Shown here: positions 1 to 11,029 of the stretch, piece by piece
Layout: each line of letters begins with the position of its first letter
How positions within the stretch are numbered: position 1 is the stretch's first letter
Assembly: GCA_907163375.1 (NCBI GenBank)
Contig: CAJQUW010001742.1
Span: 1 to 64,000 of the forward strand
Direction: 5' to 3'
Source: Prostheceraeus crozeri
Taxonomy: Eukaryota; Platyhelminthes; Polycladida; Euryleptidae
Length of the DNA: 64,000 bases
Notes under the pieces: generated by a model
Database searches by the model: none
What the model was told of the DNA's origin: nothing
The model's input: only the letters and a program-made list of their open reading frames with translations
Made by a program: the position numbers and the translations under genes

Positions 1-357
1 CACCCTTGATATATAGGAGATATCCAGGGAATAGTTGGATACATCAACCAAATTCAATATATCAATCATTGTAAATTGCATTTTGCGGGATGGTTTCAGA
101 TGATTTGCGAACTTTGATTCGCCGCTACTGGCCAATTAATACCAGTACTCACGTTGTGACGATTTCATCATTCAATATAGCTATGACAACTGATGTGTGT
201 AAAAATTCATTTATCATAAAATGACAGAGTCAATTTAAACCAAATTTATGGCTAATAATTATATCAGACTTATCCCGACTCCATGGTCAGACTGCACATG
301 ATATTGTGTGGTGTACAAACTACACGGCAGAACAGGTTGCATTTGTGTTACTATTAT
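1..357. other. Unannotated flank
   Basis: AT-rich sequence with no open frame longer than background and no recognised repeat. On the gene model proposed here it lies about 25 kb beyond the 3' end of the protocadherin gene. Confidence 0.4.
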
Positions 358-493
358 GCTAACCTTCGTTTCTATGAGATTCGTTGATTTGAAATTCCAT
401 GTCGTAAGCTAATTTTCCTAGCCGTCAGGCAAGGAAAATTGGCTTACTACACAGGATTTCATATCTACGTGATCCCATAGAAATGCCGGTTAA
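358..493. repeat. Foldback (palindromic) repeat
   Basis: Two arms of about 60 bp (roughly 358-420 and 432-493) are imperfect reverse complements around a loop of about 11 bp. The inner part pairs best: GTAAGCTAATTTTCCT on the left and AGGAAAATTGGCTTAC on the right, with one mismatch. Pairing continues outward through TTTCTATG/CATAGAAA to GCTAAC/GTTAAC. No protein is encoded. Such hairpins are usually foldback MITEs. No target-site duplication was recognised, so the family is unknown. Confidence 0.7.
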
Positions 494-503
494 CATTTCT
501 AAA

Positions 504-1421
504 CTATGACCAAAAAGCTTTACTAATCCCTACGTGGAAGTTTTAATACAATGCACTAATGCATTTGTATATGTTCGTGATGCATGAATTACAGAAACCT
601 AAGATGAATTCGTGAATATGAAATTGAGAGGATCGTGGGTTTGAGAGACTGGCCGTGGTTAAGTAAAAGCACATGACATGAATGGTCGCTGTCGATCGCT
701 ACTCGTGCCGGCCGGTACATTTGAGACTGACCAGCCGGTAACAATCTTTTCGTCAACCGTCCACGGCATAGTAAAAATTCAGTCCGAAGTGATGGTTGCT
801 GGTCACAATAGCCGACAGTTTAAACCAAAAACTAAATTGACGTTGCTAACCTAGCCTGATGAGAGCTGCGAGTGTGTGAAGGCCGTCCCACCCCTAGCTA
901 GTTGGCATGGCATTGTTCCTTGGCTGGGGCAGGGATGAGCAAACATGCATAAAATGTTCTTCTATTCATTATGTTCAGTGAATTGTGCAAAATGAGTAAA
1001 CATACAAGAGCACATGTCAAAGAACGTGTAGTAATTGCTCAATTCATGAAAAATGTTCAATTTGCACTGTTGCGCATGCTTTCAATCAGACGTTTTGGAT
1101 CAACGTTTCGAAGAGCGGATTCCAAAAGGTAAAAAATTGCAACACAAAGATCAAGGATATCAGAACCTATAGCGTGCCTATAACGTCCGCAAATAGCATT
1201 CGATTTAAAAAAAATTGACTTCATTTTTTATGCACGATTGGGCATCAGTCGGTTAAAACTGAAATTGGATTGAAATTAATCACTGCGAGTTCTAGAGAAT
1301 TCCAAAACTCCGATCCCAAAGAGTCCCACTTATCCAAGAGAACAGTATGCAGTGTTAGTGAAGCAGTTGCAAATATTCTTTCACTTATCCTATAAGCCCG
1401 ATTCCAACCGGTTGAAACTGT
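504..1421. other. Gene-free stretch
   Basis: No convincing coding frame, RNA gene or repeat was recognised. The short open frames here have no domain or splice context. Confidence 0.4.
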
Positions 1422-1429
1422 TGCCAGCA

Positions 1430-2245
1430 GCAAAGTTGGACCTTGGGTTTTGGGTCAAACTTGGGTAAGTGATACAAAACTTGGGTTTTGTATTAATGCT
1501 GAATGTATACAGATCAAGTTGAAACAATTAATATTTTGATTTGAATCTTAGGAGATCTACAGGATAAGAGCATAAAGTTTTGATATTTTATCAAACTTCC
1601 ACTGGATTCACAGAATATTTCAAAAATGAAATACTTATGATTATAAGCTATTTCATTCTGGGCTTGACAATACCGAGTATTGAAAGTTCATGCATATTGT
1701 ATCTACTGCAAACTTACATGTATTTTGTTGCATTTGTGCATATTGAATTTCTATCTATTCCGCATTTTTTATATCTTCGCAGTTATCTTCGCACACTTAA
1801 CTTTATCCGATGGCCGACATTTATCCAAAAGTAAATTCATTCCGATTTCGTATTCTAAATATGTTTAACCATGCACTCACTGCGCAGCTATAATACCTGT
1901 TTCAAGTCTGTTTATATTTCTGAATGATAAAATGAAAACAATTGCTTTGTTATGAGCAGTGTGTAACTCAATCATAATTAGATCAAATATCTTCAATTAG
2001 TCAGTGCTAAATTAAAAGAAGACTTTATGATGTAATACATGTACTTAGGCTACTAATTACAATGATTGCAATAATAAATCGTTTCCCACTAATACCACAC
2101 TTCTCATGAGCCCAATAGAAATTTTGGCCTATAGAAGAATCTTTATGTCAGCACAAAATGCAAAGAATGCACTTCGTTTACTTGATTTCATTTATTTATT
2201 TAAACTATGAGTTTTGGGTTTTGAGCCCAAGTTTTTGCCCAACGG
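1430..2245. mobile_element. Possible hAT-like MITE (weak)
   Basis: The 8-mer TGCCAGCA occurs at 1422-1429 and again at 2246-2253. The enclosed segment has related TTGGGTTTTG-rich motifs near both ends in opposite orientation (1438-1490 and 2207-2245). This has the form of an 8-bp target-site duplication around an element with repetitive subterminal motifs, as in the clearer hAT-type elements of this window. The terminal inverted repeat itself is poor, so the 8-mer match could be chance. Confidence 0.3.
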
Positions 2246-2253
2246 TGCCAGCA

Positions 2254-4146
2254 GGCAGTATTTGGTTAAGGACACCCGACCCTAGCCCGGCCTGAAAAAT
2301 CCCTTGATTCCAGCTTGCTTTGAATAACTGACTATGTGGTTGCAATTATGCCTTGTAAATCGAGAGCGCCATCATAATAGTTGTAAAACATCGAGCTTGA
2401 TTCTACAATTAATTGATCCCCAACGGACTCTTTCCTTCTCATTCGACAAGTGTTAGGTCTGATGGTATAGGGCCTTTCAAGACACATAGCAATTCATCGA
2501 CGCTGTTACAATTAGACAGGTCACCCCGATTTTGCAAACTAGTACTCATGCCTGACAAATACTTCTTTGAAATTTTGCGGGAGACGGCAGTGATTGATTT
2601 ATAGCAGCATTAGGTGTGTGCATTTAAGCGCTGCATTTTAATTAATATTCATGTAAACGAGCACAATATTGACATTCTGATAACACCAGACGGTAGATCT
2701 ACAAATATGACGCTATGTTTTATTTACACAATTCTTTAAGGATCAACCTTCACAACATGGACATCAAGTACACCGCAACACTGTACAGATTGTCATTATC
2801 CGATACCATTGCCCCATAAATTTAGAAATATAGCTAATTTAAGTAGAGAATATGATACGGATGATATGGAAATGTATGCTATCGGAAAATAAACCTATAA
2901 GGATACATTTGTCTACAGTAGAAAAGCCGTCTATAATTCTGTTTCTCATTGGAAAACAAGTGCGTCGAAGATCCTAACATGTTACACGGATCGTTGCACA
3001 AGCACATCCTGACAGCCCAGAAAATCTGTTACCAGCTATCAAGTCCTGAATATGATAATGCCCAAAGTATGCGTAATGAATTGCTTAATTTTCGGATCAG
3101 ATAAAACGAAGAAAGTTTATTTTTTCTCACGAATTTCAACCAACTAATAGCAATTAGGGATGGTAGGCATAAATAAAGTGCAAGTTGTAAAAGCAAAGTT
3201 CGTAGACATGTATTCTGCGTGTGAGGAATGTTTTCGATATATTTCAGTTTTACTTTAACGAACAAGTTACTCGCACTTATAAGCTACTTTACATATTAAT
3301 ACATGCATCATACAGACTGCATAAGAATCTCAGACAATTTTTTAAGCCAGGTAATCAAAAGAGAATCTGTCGAGAAGGAAACAAACAGCAATTTGAAGAA
3401 AAGTACACATCAAAACTGCTGCAAAATTATTGCACAGAAAGGAATTGCCAGTCAAGATTTTAACAGTAGTTAAGAGGTGAAAAAGCAAATGTTTATACAT
3501 CTATTGAAATTCTAATTGATGTCGGATGACTTTGAACTTGAGGCATTCATTAGTTTGAGATTGCATGAGACAAAATATTTGAGAAAGAATTATTGAAATC
3601 TGTACATCTAGATAAAGCGCTCACAGATTGGAATGATTTAAGTGTCAACAACAGCTAAATCAACAATAATTTTCAGTTACTTTCAAGAAAAGAAGATTGT
3701 AAATTTCAATCATGAGAATTTTCAATCAAACTGAATTGGTGTTGTGTCAAAGTTTATCTGTCAGCCAATATTCAATTGACTTTTTTCTTTCCGATGCCGT
3801 ATTTCAAAAGTTCATTAGAGTTTGAAATACAGTCTGCTATATACATGTATGTCTACGAACTAATTCAGAATGTCATAATGCAGATGATTGGATAAAAATA
3901 AAGCATTAAATACATAACACATAATGTGTATTGTTGAATATATTACAAGTATACATCAGAAAATAAATTAAGCATTACACAAGGATGCCATCCATTCGAA
4001 TACAGGCGGGACGTAGCGCTGCGAGTAGTCAGCCAAGTTAAGCCATAATTGTCAGTTTCCGTTTACATGCATAATTATGACTCGGATATGATTTGTAGGC
4101 ATGCAAAGCAATCTATGTAAAATTTTTGGCAGCTTCCCGTCAATTC
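2254..4146. other. Gene-free stretch
   Basis: AT-rich intergenic sequence. The open frames of 60-80 codons are on both strands, overlap each other and have no recognisable motif. No gene is supported. Confidence 0.4.
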
Positions 4147-4335
4147 TTAAAGGTTCATTCACGCCGGACGCGGCGTGGTGAGTCCTCACACGTCAGAATT
4201 TTCGTTTAGAACACAGAGACGCGCTGGACCGCGCCGCGTCCGGTGTGACCAGCTCCATAGGTTTATTAAGGTTCTGAACAAAATTCAGGACGCGTGAGGA
4301 CGTGCCGCGCCGCCACCGATGTGAATGGACCTTAC
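4147..4335. mobile_element. Short GC-rich inverted-repeat element (MITE)
   Basis: A 190-bp GC-rich block in AT-rich surroundings is bounded by inverted ends: AAGGTTCATTCAC on the left and GTGAATGGACCTT on the right, one mismatch. The inverted similarity runs inward through CGCCGGACGCGGCG-like sequence. It has no coding capacity. The left end abuts TTAA, but the right side reads TTACG, so the target duplication is unclear and the superfamily (piggyBac-, PIF/Harbinger- or Tc-like) cannot be set. Confidence 0.55.
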
Positions 4336-4577
4336 GATGGTCAACGCAAGGGAGACTATAAAATCTCACTGACCTACTACTAGCTTAATAAATGTGAAGG
4401 TACTGCGCGTTAAAATTGAGTTGTACACAAATCCCAAACCGAAAAAATTTTCATCCACTTCTTGTGTTGTCAACTTAAATAAAATAGAGAAATATTGTAC
4501 AAAAGTTGAAAGGATTACGATGACATGTCCAGAGGCCTTTCACCGTTTCACTTCAGTGGAACACACCAGATTATCGA

Positions 4578-4825
4578 ATGGCAAGTTGCCATTCGAACTT
4601 TTGACAAAAATCATAGTCCGTCATCTTACTTTTCTATCATCGGTAGTAGTAGCAATTTCCCCTATCTACAAATTCTAGAGTCGTCCATTATTAAAGCTAT
4701 GATGCTGACTCTTTCTGTACGAAAAGAAGCGTAACAACTTCACCTTGCGAGGTAGCAGATTAACATTCATGTTTATTAGCTCACTCTCGTGACCGCTCTC
4801 TATGTCAGACATCGCAACTTGCCAT
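4578..4825. repeat. Inverted 12-mer with local hairpin
   Basis: ATGGCAAGTTGC at 4578-4589 recurs as its exact reverse complement at 4814-4825. The left copy lies inside a local perfect hairpin (4575-4597, 11-bp arms, 1-nt loop). This may be the ends of a small foldback element just upstream of the LINE, but no target duplication was found. Confidence 0.25.
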
Positions 4826-5049
4826 CGCACATTCGGCGATGCAAGGTTTCGTAATGAAGAGCTCCTGTGAGACAAGGTCTACAATTCACTTACAATCGAC
4901 CAACCTATGGTGACACTCAATTATTTTGTATACTTATGTCTGAAGATTTATCCTCTAATTACTCTGTGTCTGAATATTCACCTTTTGATACATCTAAAAT
5001 ACCCCATGTTTCTGTTTTTGCTACCCCGGTTGCGAAAGTATGAGAAAAT

Positions 5050-6918
5050 CACTCAATGATTCGTCAAGTTTATGATTTCCGTATGTAGAATTTGGAGTCT
5101 TTTTCTGCGATTGTTCAGGATATTGACTGGCAATTTCTAGACGATCCTGCCCTGTCACTGGATGATAAGTGTTTCTGTCGAAGAGGCTGTTGCTCTTAGT
5201 ATACCTATATCATTTATACGCACTACAGCTAGGAACAAACCTTGGATCACCCCCGTTGTCAAAGACTTGATAAATATACTCTGGGAGGCTTTTCGGAGTC
5301 ATGACTTTGTAAAATATAATAGGCTGAAAGCAAAAGTTCGTGAAGAAATAACAAAGTCAAAAATCTCGTGGACTAAACAGATGAGCAGCAAAACTTTGTG
5401 GAAAGCCGTCTACCATCATGTGGTGTCTAAGACTTCGGACCCAATTATGTCACTGCTGTCGAATTTTTGTGGTCAAGGTTTGCACATTGATGATCGAAAA
5501 TTCGTTGACAGCGTTGAAGATTTATCAGTTTCGCCAATGCTTATTCATAAAATGATTATGGATAATTCCAGCAAGAAGGTATCCTCCGATCTGCCAATAC
5601 GTTTGTATAAACACGCGAGCTTGCTTCTTGCCGATACCATTTGTAAGCTGATTAGAGCATCCATTGAAGAATGTGTAGTCCTGAAGTTGTGGAAGATCTC
5701 CTCCAGCACATGCCCGATTCCGAAGGTATCATCGTCTAGTTTACATGATTTACGACCTATTAGAGTACTTTGCTTTCCTGCTAAACTTATGGAGATGGTT
5801 GTTGCGAAGACATTAAAGCCATATCTGCTTCGGAACTACGACAGTTCACAATTCGGATTTCGACCTAATCATCCACTCTGTGTGCGTTAATCTCACTGCA
5901 CGACTACCTCACCCAGTACTTTGACCGTCCAGATTCATGTGGTGCACTAATTGTGTCTTAAGTTATGACTATTCGAAAGCGTTTGACAGATTGAGAACGG
6001 ATATCATTATCCAGCAGTCATAGACTCAAAAGTTCCATTGAAGTTAGTTAGATGGACAATGAGCTATCTCAGTGACAGAAAACAACACGTGAGTATAGGC
6101 GTGACTAAAAGCACGAACTTCTCTGTCACATCAGGTATACCCCAAGGCTCAATATTGGGCCTTATCTGTATGCATTCTCTACTGCGACGTTAGAAGCTGA
6201 AACGAACGAATGCCATGTGGTTCGTTATGCCGATGATACAACTTCGTGTTTTCCTATATATAATTCACAGTCAAATGATCATGTTAACACAGAGCATCAA
6301 AATATTTTGCGATGGTTCAGGAAGATGGATTTAGCTATTAATGACAGCAAGTGCAAAGGACTCCGGATACAGAAGCACAATTACAATGCAGATGTCGTCT
6401 TTAACTTACCTGGAGTTACCTTCGTTGATACGCTTGAAATCTTGGGTGTCCGATTTAACTCTCGTGCAACATGTTCTGACTACATCGACAAAGTGAGCAA
6501 GATAGCATCCAGAAGAATGTATCCGATACGTGTACTGAAGACATGCCTAACTCCTGCGCTTTTAAGAACTACTTGCCTTGCATTGGTTCGTTCGATACTC
6601 GAATACTGTGCTCCGTTGCTTTCAGGCTTATCAACTACTGAATCGAATCATCTTGAGGCTATACAGCGCCTATTCCATCGCTTAATCTGTGGTTAAGGGT
6701 ACACCGGAGACTGTTTTGTCTCTCTTGATGTTCGTAGAGCCACTGTCTCTGATAGGTTTCTCGTGAAAATGATGGAAACTGATCACATTCTCCATAGCTT
6801 GTTGACACCGAGATCGGAAGCTGGTCGCTTTCTGCTACCCATACGACGAACTGATCGACGTGCGAAGTCCTTTGTATTGCATATTTACCAACGATACAAT
6901 TTTATTCATCCACGTTGA
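5050..6918 (+). mobile_element. Decayed non-LTR retrotransposon (LINE), RT region
   Basis: Three reading-frame segments give the reverse-transcriptase part of a LINE ORF2. Upstream of 5162 the linker reads like IDWQFLDD; 5162-5890 carries NKPWITPVVKDL and the fingers motif DLRPIRVLCFPAKLME; about 5950-6000 carries motif A (YDYSKAFDRL); about 6130-6165 retains a motif-B-like PQGSILG; 6217-6696 starts with motif C (RYADD) and continues into the thumb (EILGVRF, LALVRSILEYCAPLL). The frame then stops and C-terminal residues can be followed to a stop at 6916-6918. At least three frame breaks and one early stop make it inactive. The apurinic endonuclease domain is not seen, so the copy is probably 5'-truncated. 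The motifs fit the CR1/L2/Jockey assemblage; I cannot place it closer. The 3' tail probably runs to about 7060. Confidence 0.88.
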
Positions 6919-7099
6919 ATTTACAAACCTTCCTTATTTTTCATGTTATTTTTCCTTCTTTTCAATTTTCTTAGTGATGTATTTTCGCTAATTTTTCTGT
7001 ACGGTAATGACGATTCTCATTCAAGTATGAATAAACACGCATATATATGCAACCCTTTAAAAGCGGTCTCAAAACCCTTTTTAACAGAGTATGACTCAT

Positions 7100-8607
7100 G
7101 TTTACAATAAAGTATGTCATTTTTGATGACACTGACTATGGTGCGTATGTCCTGTTGAAACCAGATTTTAAAATATACTGATATTATGAGATACATGATG
7201 AAAAATGACGTGAAGATGAATCGTTGCCTCAGAAATGCTATCCCAGCTCAAATTTAATTACATTTTGTCTATATTTCAAAAGATCAGAATTATACATTTA
7301 TCTGACTATTCAAGGGATTTGTATTTGCACAATTGTCAAATTTCGTCTGCACAGCTAGCTGTTGAGATCATTCCACATTGTGAAGAGCAGTATTTAAGTT
7401 GAGCTTGAAGTGTGTTACTGTACTGAGATTGCAGCAAGTATGTCGGTTGATTAGATTGAAAAAATAATTTGTAATGCAACATTGAATCAATAATCACTGT
7501 AACAATATAAGTACGTCGAGATTCGAGAAGTACGTTGAGAAATTGTTTACTATTGACACATTTTTATGAATACAATTGCAATTACACTGTTAAGTTGGCG
7601 GATTTGAATCGTCGCCAGAATATTGAAATTTAGTTTAACTATAAGACAGAATCGAACAATGTTTCTTGATTATTTTCATCGGGAGAACACCGGATGTCTA
7701 AATTCCAAAGTGCAATGATTTTGTTGATAATTTCATCTTTTGAAAAATATAGTGTATAATAATAAGATTCATCTTCATTGTGCTGTGGCTTGAATACTTA
7801 GCTAGAACTTAGGTTTAGAATGATAATGATATTCACATTCATAAGAAAATTTCTGCATTCGTCATCTCAAGGAGGAAGTGGCTATTTTATCGGGATTAGC
7901 TTGCATTTGAGTGTACGTGTAGTGTCAAATGAGATGATTATTGTTTATATCTTTCACCAATCCGGGTGTTCATAGATCGCTGAGCTCTGCTGTGATTTTG
8001 ATGGGCGTTAAGATAATTGATGATGTTCAGTGGAAGTTAGGGTTGCTACCACAGAATTAGATTGTTTAATCGTATCACTTTTCTAGAAGTGCAAACTGAT
8101 TCAAACAGATGGCACATGCAGGAACTTAACAAGTGGGCAAAACGAAATTTTTAATACCTTGCAGAGATAGGAAAAATAGTCGTGCGTCGCTTGCGGATTG
8201 CTCTGAATTCCTTTAAAATGCTCCGATCGCCACGATTCCTTCAGATTCGAAGAATTCAGATCATTGCGCAAAAGTTTTCTCGATAATGTTGGGCCCTCCG
8301 ATCATTTTAAAAAAAGTTAGCAGGCGCACGAAAAAACGTTCACAAACTTTTCTGTAGAACTTAACATCGACTGCGTCTCTTTGCTGTGTGATCCGGTTGA
8401 TAACAGTCATTGAAACCTTGCACAATTTGGTGTGTTTAATGTTGAACTGGCTGCTCATTGTTCGATTGCTATGGTATTTAGTCAGGAGATTGCGCCATTT
8501 CAATAACGTTGCATGTTCCAATGTTTCCTTTCTAGTCAAACGGAAGAATAGACGACCTGTCTAATTCTGTGGTTGCTACAGTAGCCGGTGTAAGAACTGA
8601 ATAATCT
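7100..8607. other. Gene-free stretch
   Basis: No recognised gene or repeat. The 92-codon minus-strand open frame at 8261-8539 has no motif I can name and is likely chance. Confidence 0.4.
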
Positions 8608-8615
8608 GTGTAACG

Positions 8616-8927
8616 CAGGGATGCGGAGTCCTATCATTTTGACTCCGACTCCGGGTGGCAAGTACATAAAGCCCAGTTTTTTGAAAAATTGACTGGTAAT
8701 CAATAATTGATCATTATAAGCTTACCTGAACCTATTTTTAGTGATCATTGCTGTATCAATTATCAGTCACTTTCGATGAAAGCTTATCTAATGTCGCTTT
8801 CAGTTATATGCATACGACTCGGCTGCTTCCATCTTCTTGATGTGTGCTTCACACGGTTTTTATTCAGTCTCTACCAGGCATGACCTATCATTTGATATGA
8901 CTCTGGGACTCCGACTCCGCATCCCTG
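8616..8927. mobile_element. hAT-type MITE, family 1, complete (312 bp)
   Basis: The ends are perfect 15-bp terminal inverted repeats (CAGGGATGCGGAGTC and its complement). The 8-bp target duplication GTGTAACG is exact (8608-8615 and 8928-8935). The TIR start and 8-bp duplication are diagnostic of hAT-superfamily insertion. Subterminal sequence is made of reiterated GACTCC/GGAGTC motifs, a plausible array of transposase sites. No coding capacity. The internal part (from about 8674) matches 15986-16200, showing a second copy. The exact duplication points to a fairly recent insertion. Confidence 0.92.
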
Positions 8928-9337
8928 GTGTAACGTGCTGTTTTTGTCCTATTTAATCTGTTGACATGTTGGAAAAATGCTGACTTCTCATTATTATTTC
9001 GATATAATGTAATACACAGATTTACTCATTCTTCTAACTGCGTCCTGCTTCACAAATATGCCGAAATGACCAATTACAAATGCTGCACATCATCTCATAA
9101 ACATAATATCTTGCTTTGCATATGGTTTTCTTGCAGTTAGGACTTGGCATTTGCTATCTGATGTGCATTGCAATTCTTGAAATCTGCTGGATTTTGAGAA
9201 TCATCTCATTAAACCATCAGAACGTTCTACGACTTCGATTTTCGATTGACTAGACATGACATTCTCGGAAAGCTTTCCGGTATTCTTTCTCTGACCATTC
9301 GGAGTTGAGTTGAAAAAGTGAAAGTGTCACCTAGCAG

Positions 9338-9545
9338 TGAACTGCTGGAGACCATCAAACGGAGGAAATGCACATAGTTAGCACAGTGGAAGAGAAAACC
9401 CCCGACAGCCTGGTACTGGCGACATGCGAAGGCGAAATGGAAGGACGAGCGAGGAGAGAAAGCGTGGACTGATTACTTGCGGGGGAAGTCCACGCCCTGG
9501 AAGCCCGTCTACGGCATTGAACTTGAACTTGATTTAGCACGATAG
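9338..9545 (+). mobile_element. LINE 3' coding fragment (decayed)
   Basis: In the plus strand the sequence translates as ELLETIKRRKCT, a stop, then after a shift a segment resembling the tail of a LINE ORF2 (a GEMEGRARRESVD-like stretch). The familiar form is LLxxIKxRKLxyFGHv...GkRgRGRPR at the C-terminus of RTE-like and related ORF2 proteins. It carries at least two disabling changes and the rest of the element is missing. The minus-strand open frame over the same bases is a shadow. Assignment rests on these two short motifs. Confidence 0.5.
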
Positions 9546-10124
9546 CGAAAAGTATGACAATGACCGACAATATGTCACAGTCTGACAAAAACCCTGCGAT
9601 AGAGGGGTTGTAATCTGCAACTGATAAATTCTGTATATTCAGGTTAGGCTGATATGCAAGAACACAGAGTGAAAGTAGAAAAATGTACTAGATGTGATAA
9701 ATATCAACTGATATCTAAATAAAAACTACATTTAAGTCCATAGAATACACTTTATTGACCTACTCTTATGTGAACAATGATTAATATTAAGTCTAATGTG
9801 ACAGCTTTTTTTCTGAAGTCTCATAATAATCTTGCAATACAAAGCTGATTGCTCGTCAATTCGACCATATTTTCCTTAGATTTCAAGCGTCAGATGGCAA
9901 TTAAAATTAGATTGTCACTGCTCATTGTGACGCTTAGTCGCTTTAGTCAAGGAACGGATATCACATATAGAAGATACTATCTCTGGGAAACTCTCCAACA
10001 GAAAATTCTGTTGCGCTAATTACAGTCTTTCAATCACTGGCAAGCGCCGACACGGCAAATTCTATGTCATCAAATATTAATGTCTGAATCTCTCTGACAT
10101 TCACTGAAGGCAAAACAAGGAAAT

Positions 10125-10128
<4 letters not shown>

Positions 10129-10166
<38 letters not shown>
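10129..10166. repeat. (TC)n microsatellite
   Basis: About 19 uninterrupted TC dinucleotides. Confidence 0.97.
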
Positions 10167-10169
<3 letters not shown>

Positions 10170-10346
10170 GAATATAAGAATCTATTGATAGATCCATTTT
10201 TCCATAAAACATCTGAGGCTTTAAGTGTGGCAAAGTTGAAGCTCTGAGCTCATTATGCATGGACTCCTAAATATCGATTTATTTCTATATAATTATATAT
10301 TCAATCTAAATTTGTAAACCTCATTCGCAACTCAGAGTAACGTCAT

Positions 10347-10530
10347 TTACTCTTTCGTGTGTACTTGTGCTTGCCAGTATCTTGGAAGGACCGGAAGACG
10401 TCTAGAGGACCGCATTCGGGAACATGTGCCAAACTGGTTGTCTTCAATTACTAAGCGTCCTACACGTTCCACTAGAGTGCCCAACAGTGCCGTGACCCGC
10501 CATGTACAAGTTTGTGACACATCCGCTTAA
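10347..10530 (+). mobile_element. Penelope-like element fragment: GIY-YIG endonuclease tail
   Basis: The plus-strand frame reads CTCACQYLGRTGRRLEDRIR and continues EHVPNW, then ends at a stop near 10530. This is the core of the GIY-YIG endonuclease that follows the reverse transcriptase in Penelope-like elements: paired Cys residues, a YIG-like triad written YLG, then GRTGRRLxxRxxEH. The same layout is seen in the intact element at 29667-32120 (YIGKTKRRLHQRKLEH), but the residues differ enough to mark another lineage. Only the 3' end of the element is present; no reverse transcriptase was seen upstream. It is a fossil fragment. Confidence 0.75.
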
Positions 10531-10762
10531 ATGTGCATTATGTGAATAAACGTGATGCTCCAGATCTCTGTACGCGAAAATAACATTCTGTGCTTACTTC
10601 TTCCGTGGTGACATTTCCTTTCTTTGTACTGTAATTAATGAAAATGTATCTACTAACTTTTCCTTGTAAATAGTATCTTTTACTTCGATTTTATATCATT
10701 TAGCTTGAATGTTGCGTCATCGATATCTATGTGAGCTATCATCTTCTACAGTTTATTGCACA

Positions 10763-11020
10763 CATAGAAATTAACTGTTAAATCTGAAGTTGACTAGAAT
10801 GGAAATTGACTCAAGGTCACGGCACATCCGCGGGAACTAAGTTGAGGCATGAATGACCAATTAAGAGCTTAGATTTACACATGTGACTGATTCTAGTCCA
10901 ATGATGAAGACGTTGACAGGTGTATCCTAAGTGAAAATGCGTGCGATTTTTGTGCCACTATTGTGTATTGCATGAAGATTAACTTCCATTCTAGAGGTTT
11001 TATTGTTGTCAATTTCTATG
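10763..11020. mobile_element. hAT-type MITE, family 4, copy A (258 bp)
   Basis: Begins CATAGAAATT and ends AATTTCTATG. The 8-bp target duplication ATTGCACA is exact (10755-10762 and 11021-11028). A second inverted block lies inside (CTAGAATGGAA / TTCCATTCTAG). The sequence aligns along nearly its whole length with the reverse complement of 55987-56290, which defines the family. No coding capacity. The 8-bp duplication fits hAT, although the terminal CATAG differs from the usual CA(G)GG. Confidence 0.88.
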
Positions 11021-11029
11021 ATTGCACAC

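Noticed and set aside
855-900. CTGATGAG hammerhead-like start on the plus strand
   Set aside because: No GAAA box or stem II at the right distance.
9355-9588. 77-codon minus-strand frame
   Set aside because: Overlaps the plus-strand LINE fragment, which explains the composition better.
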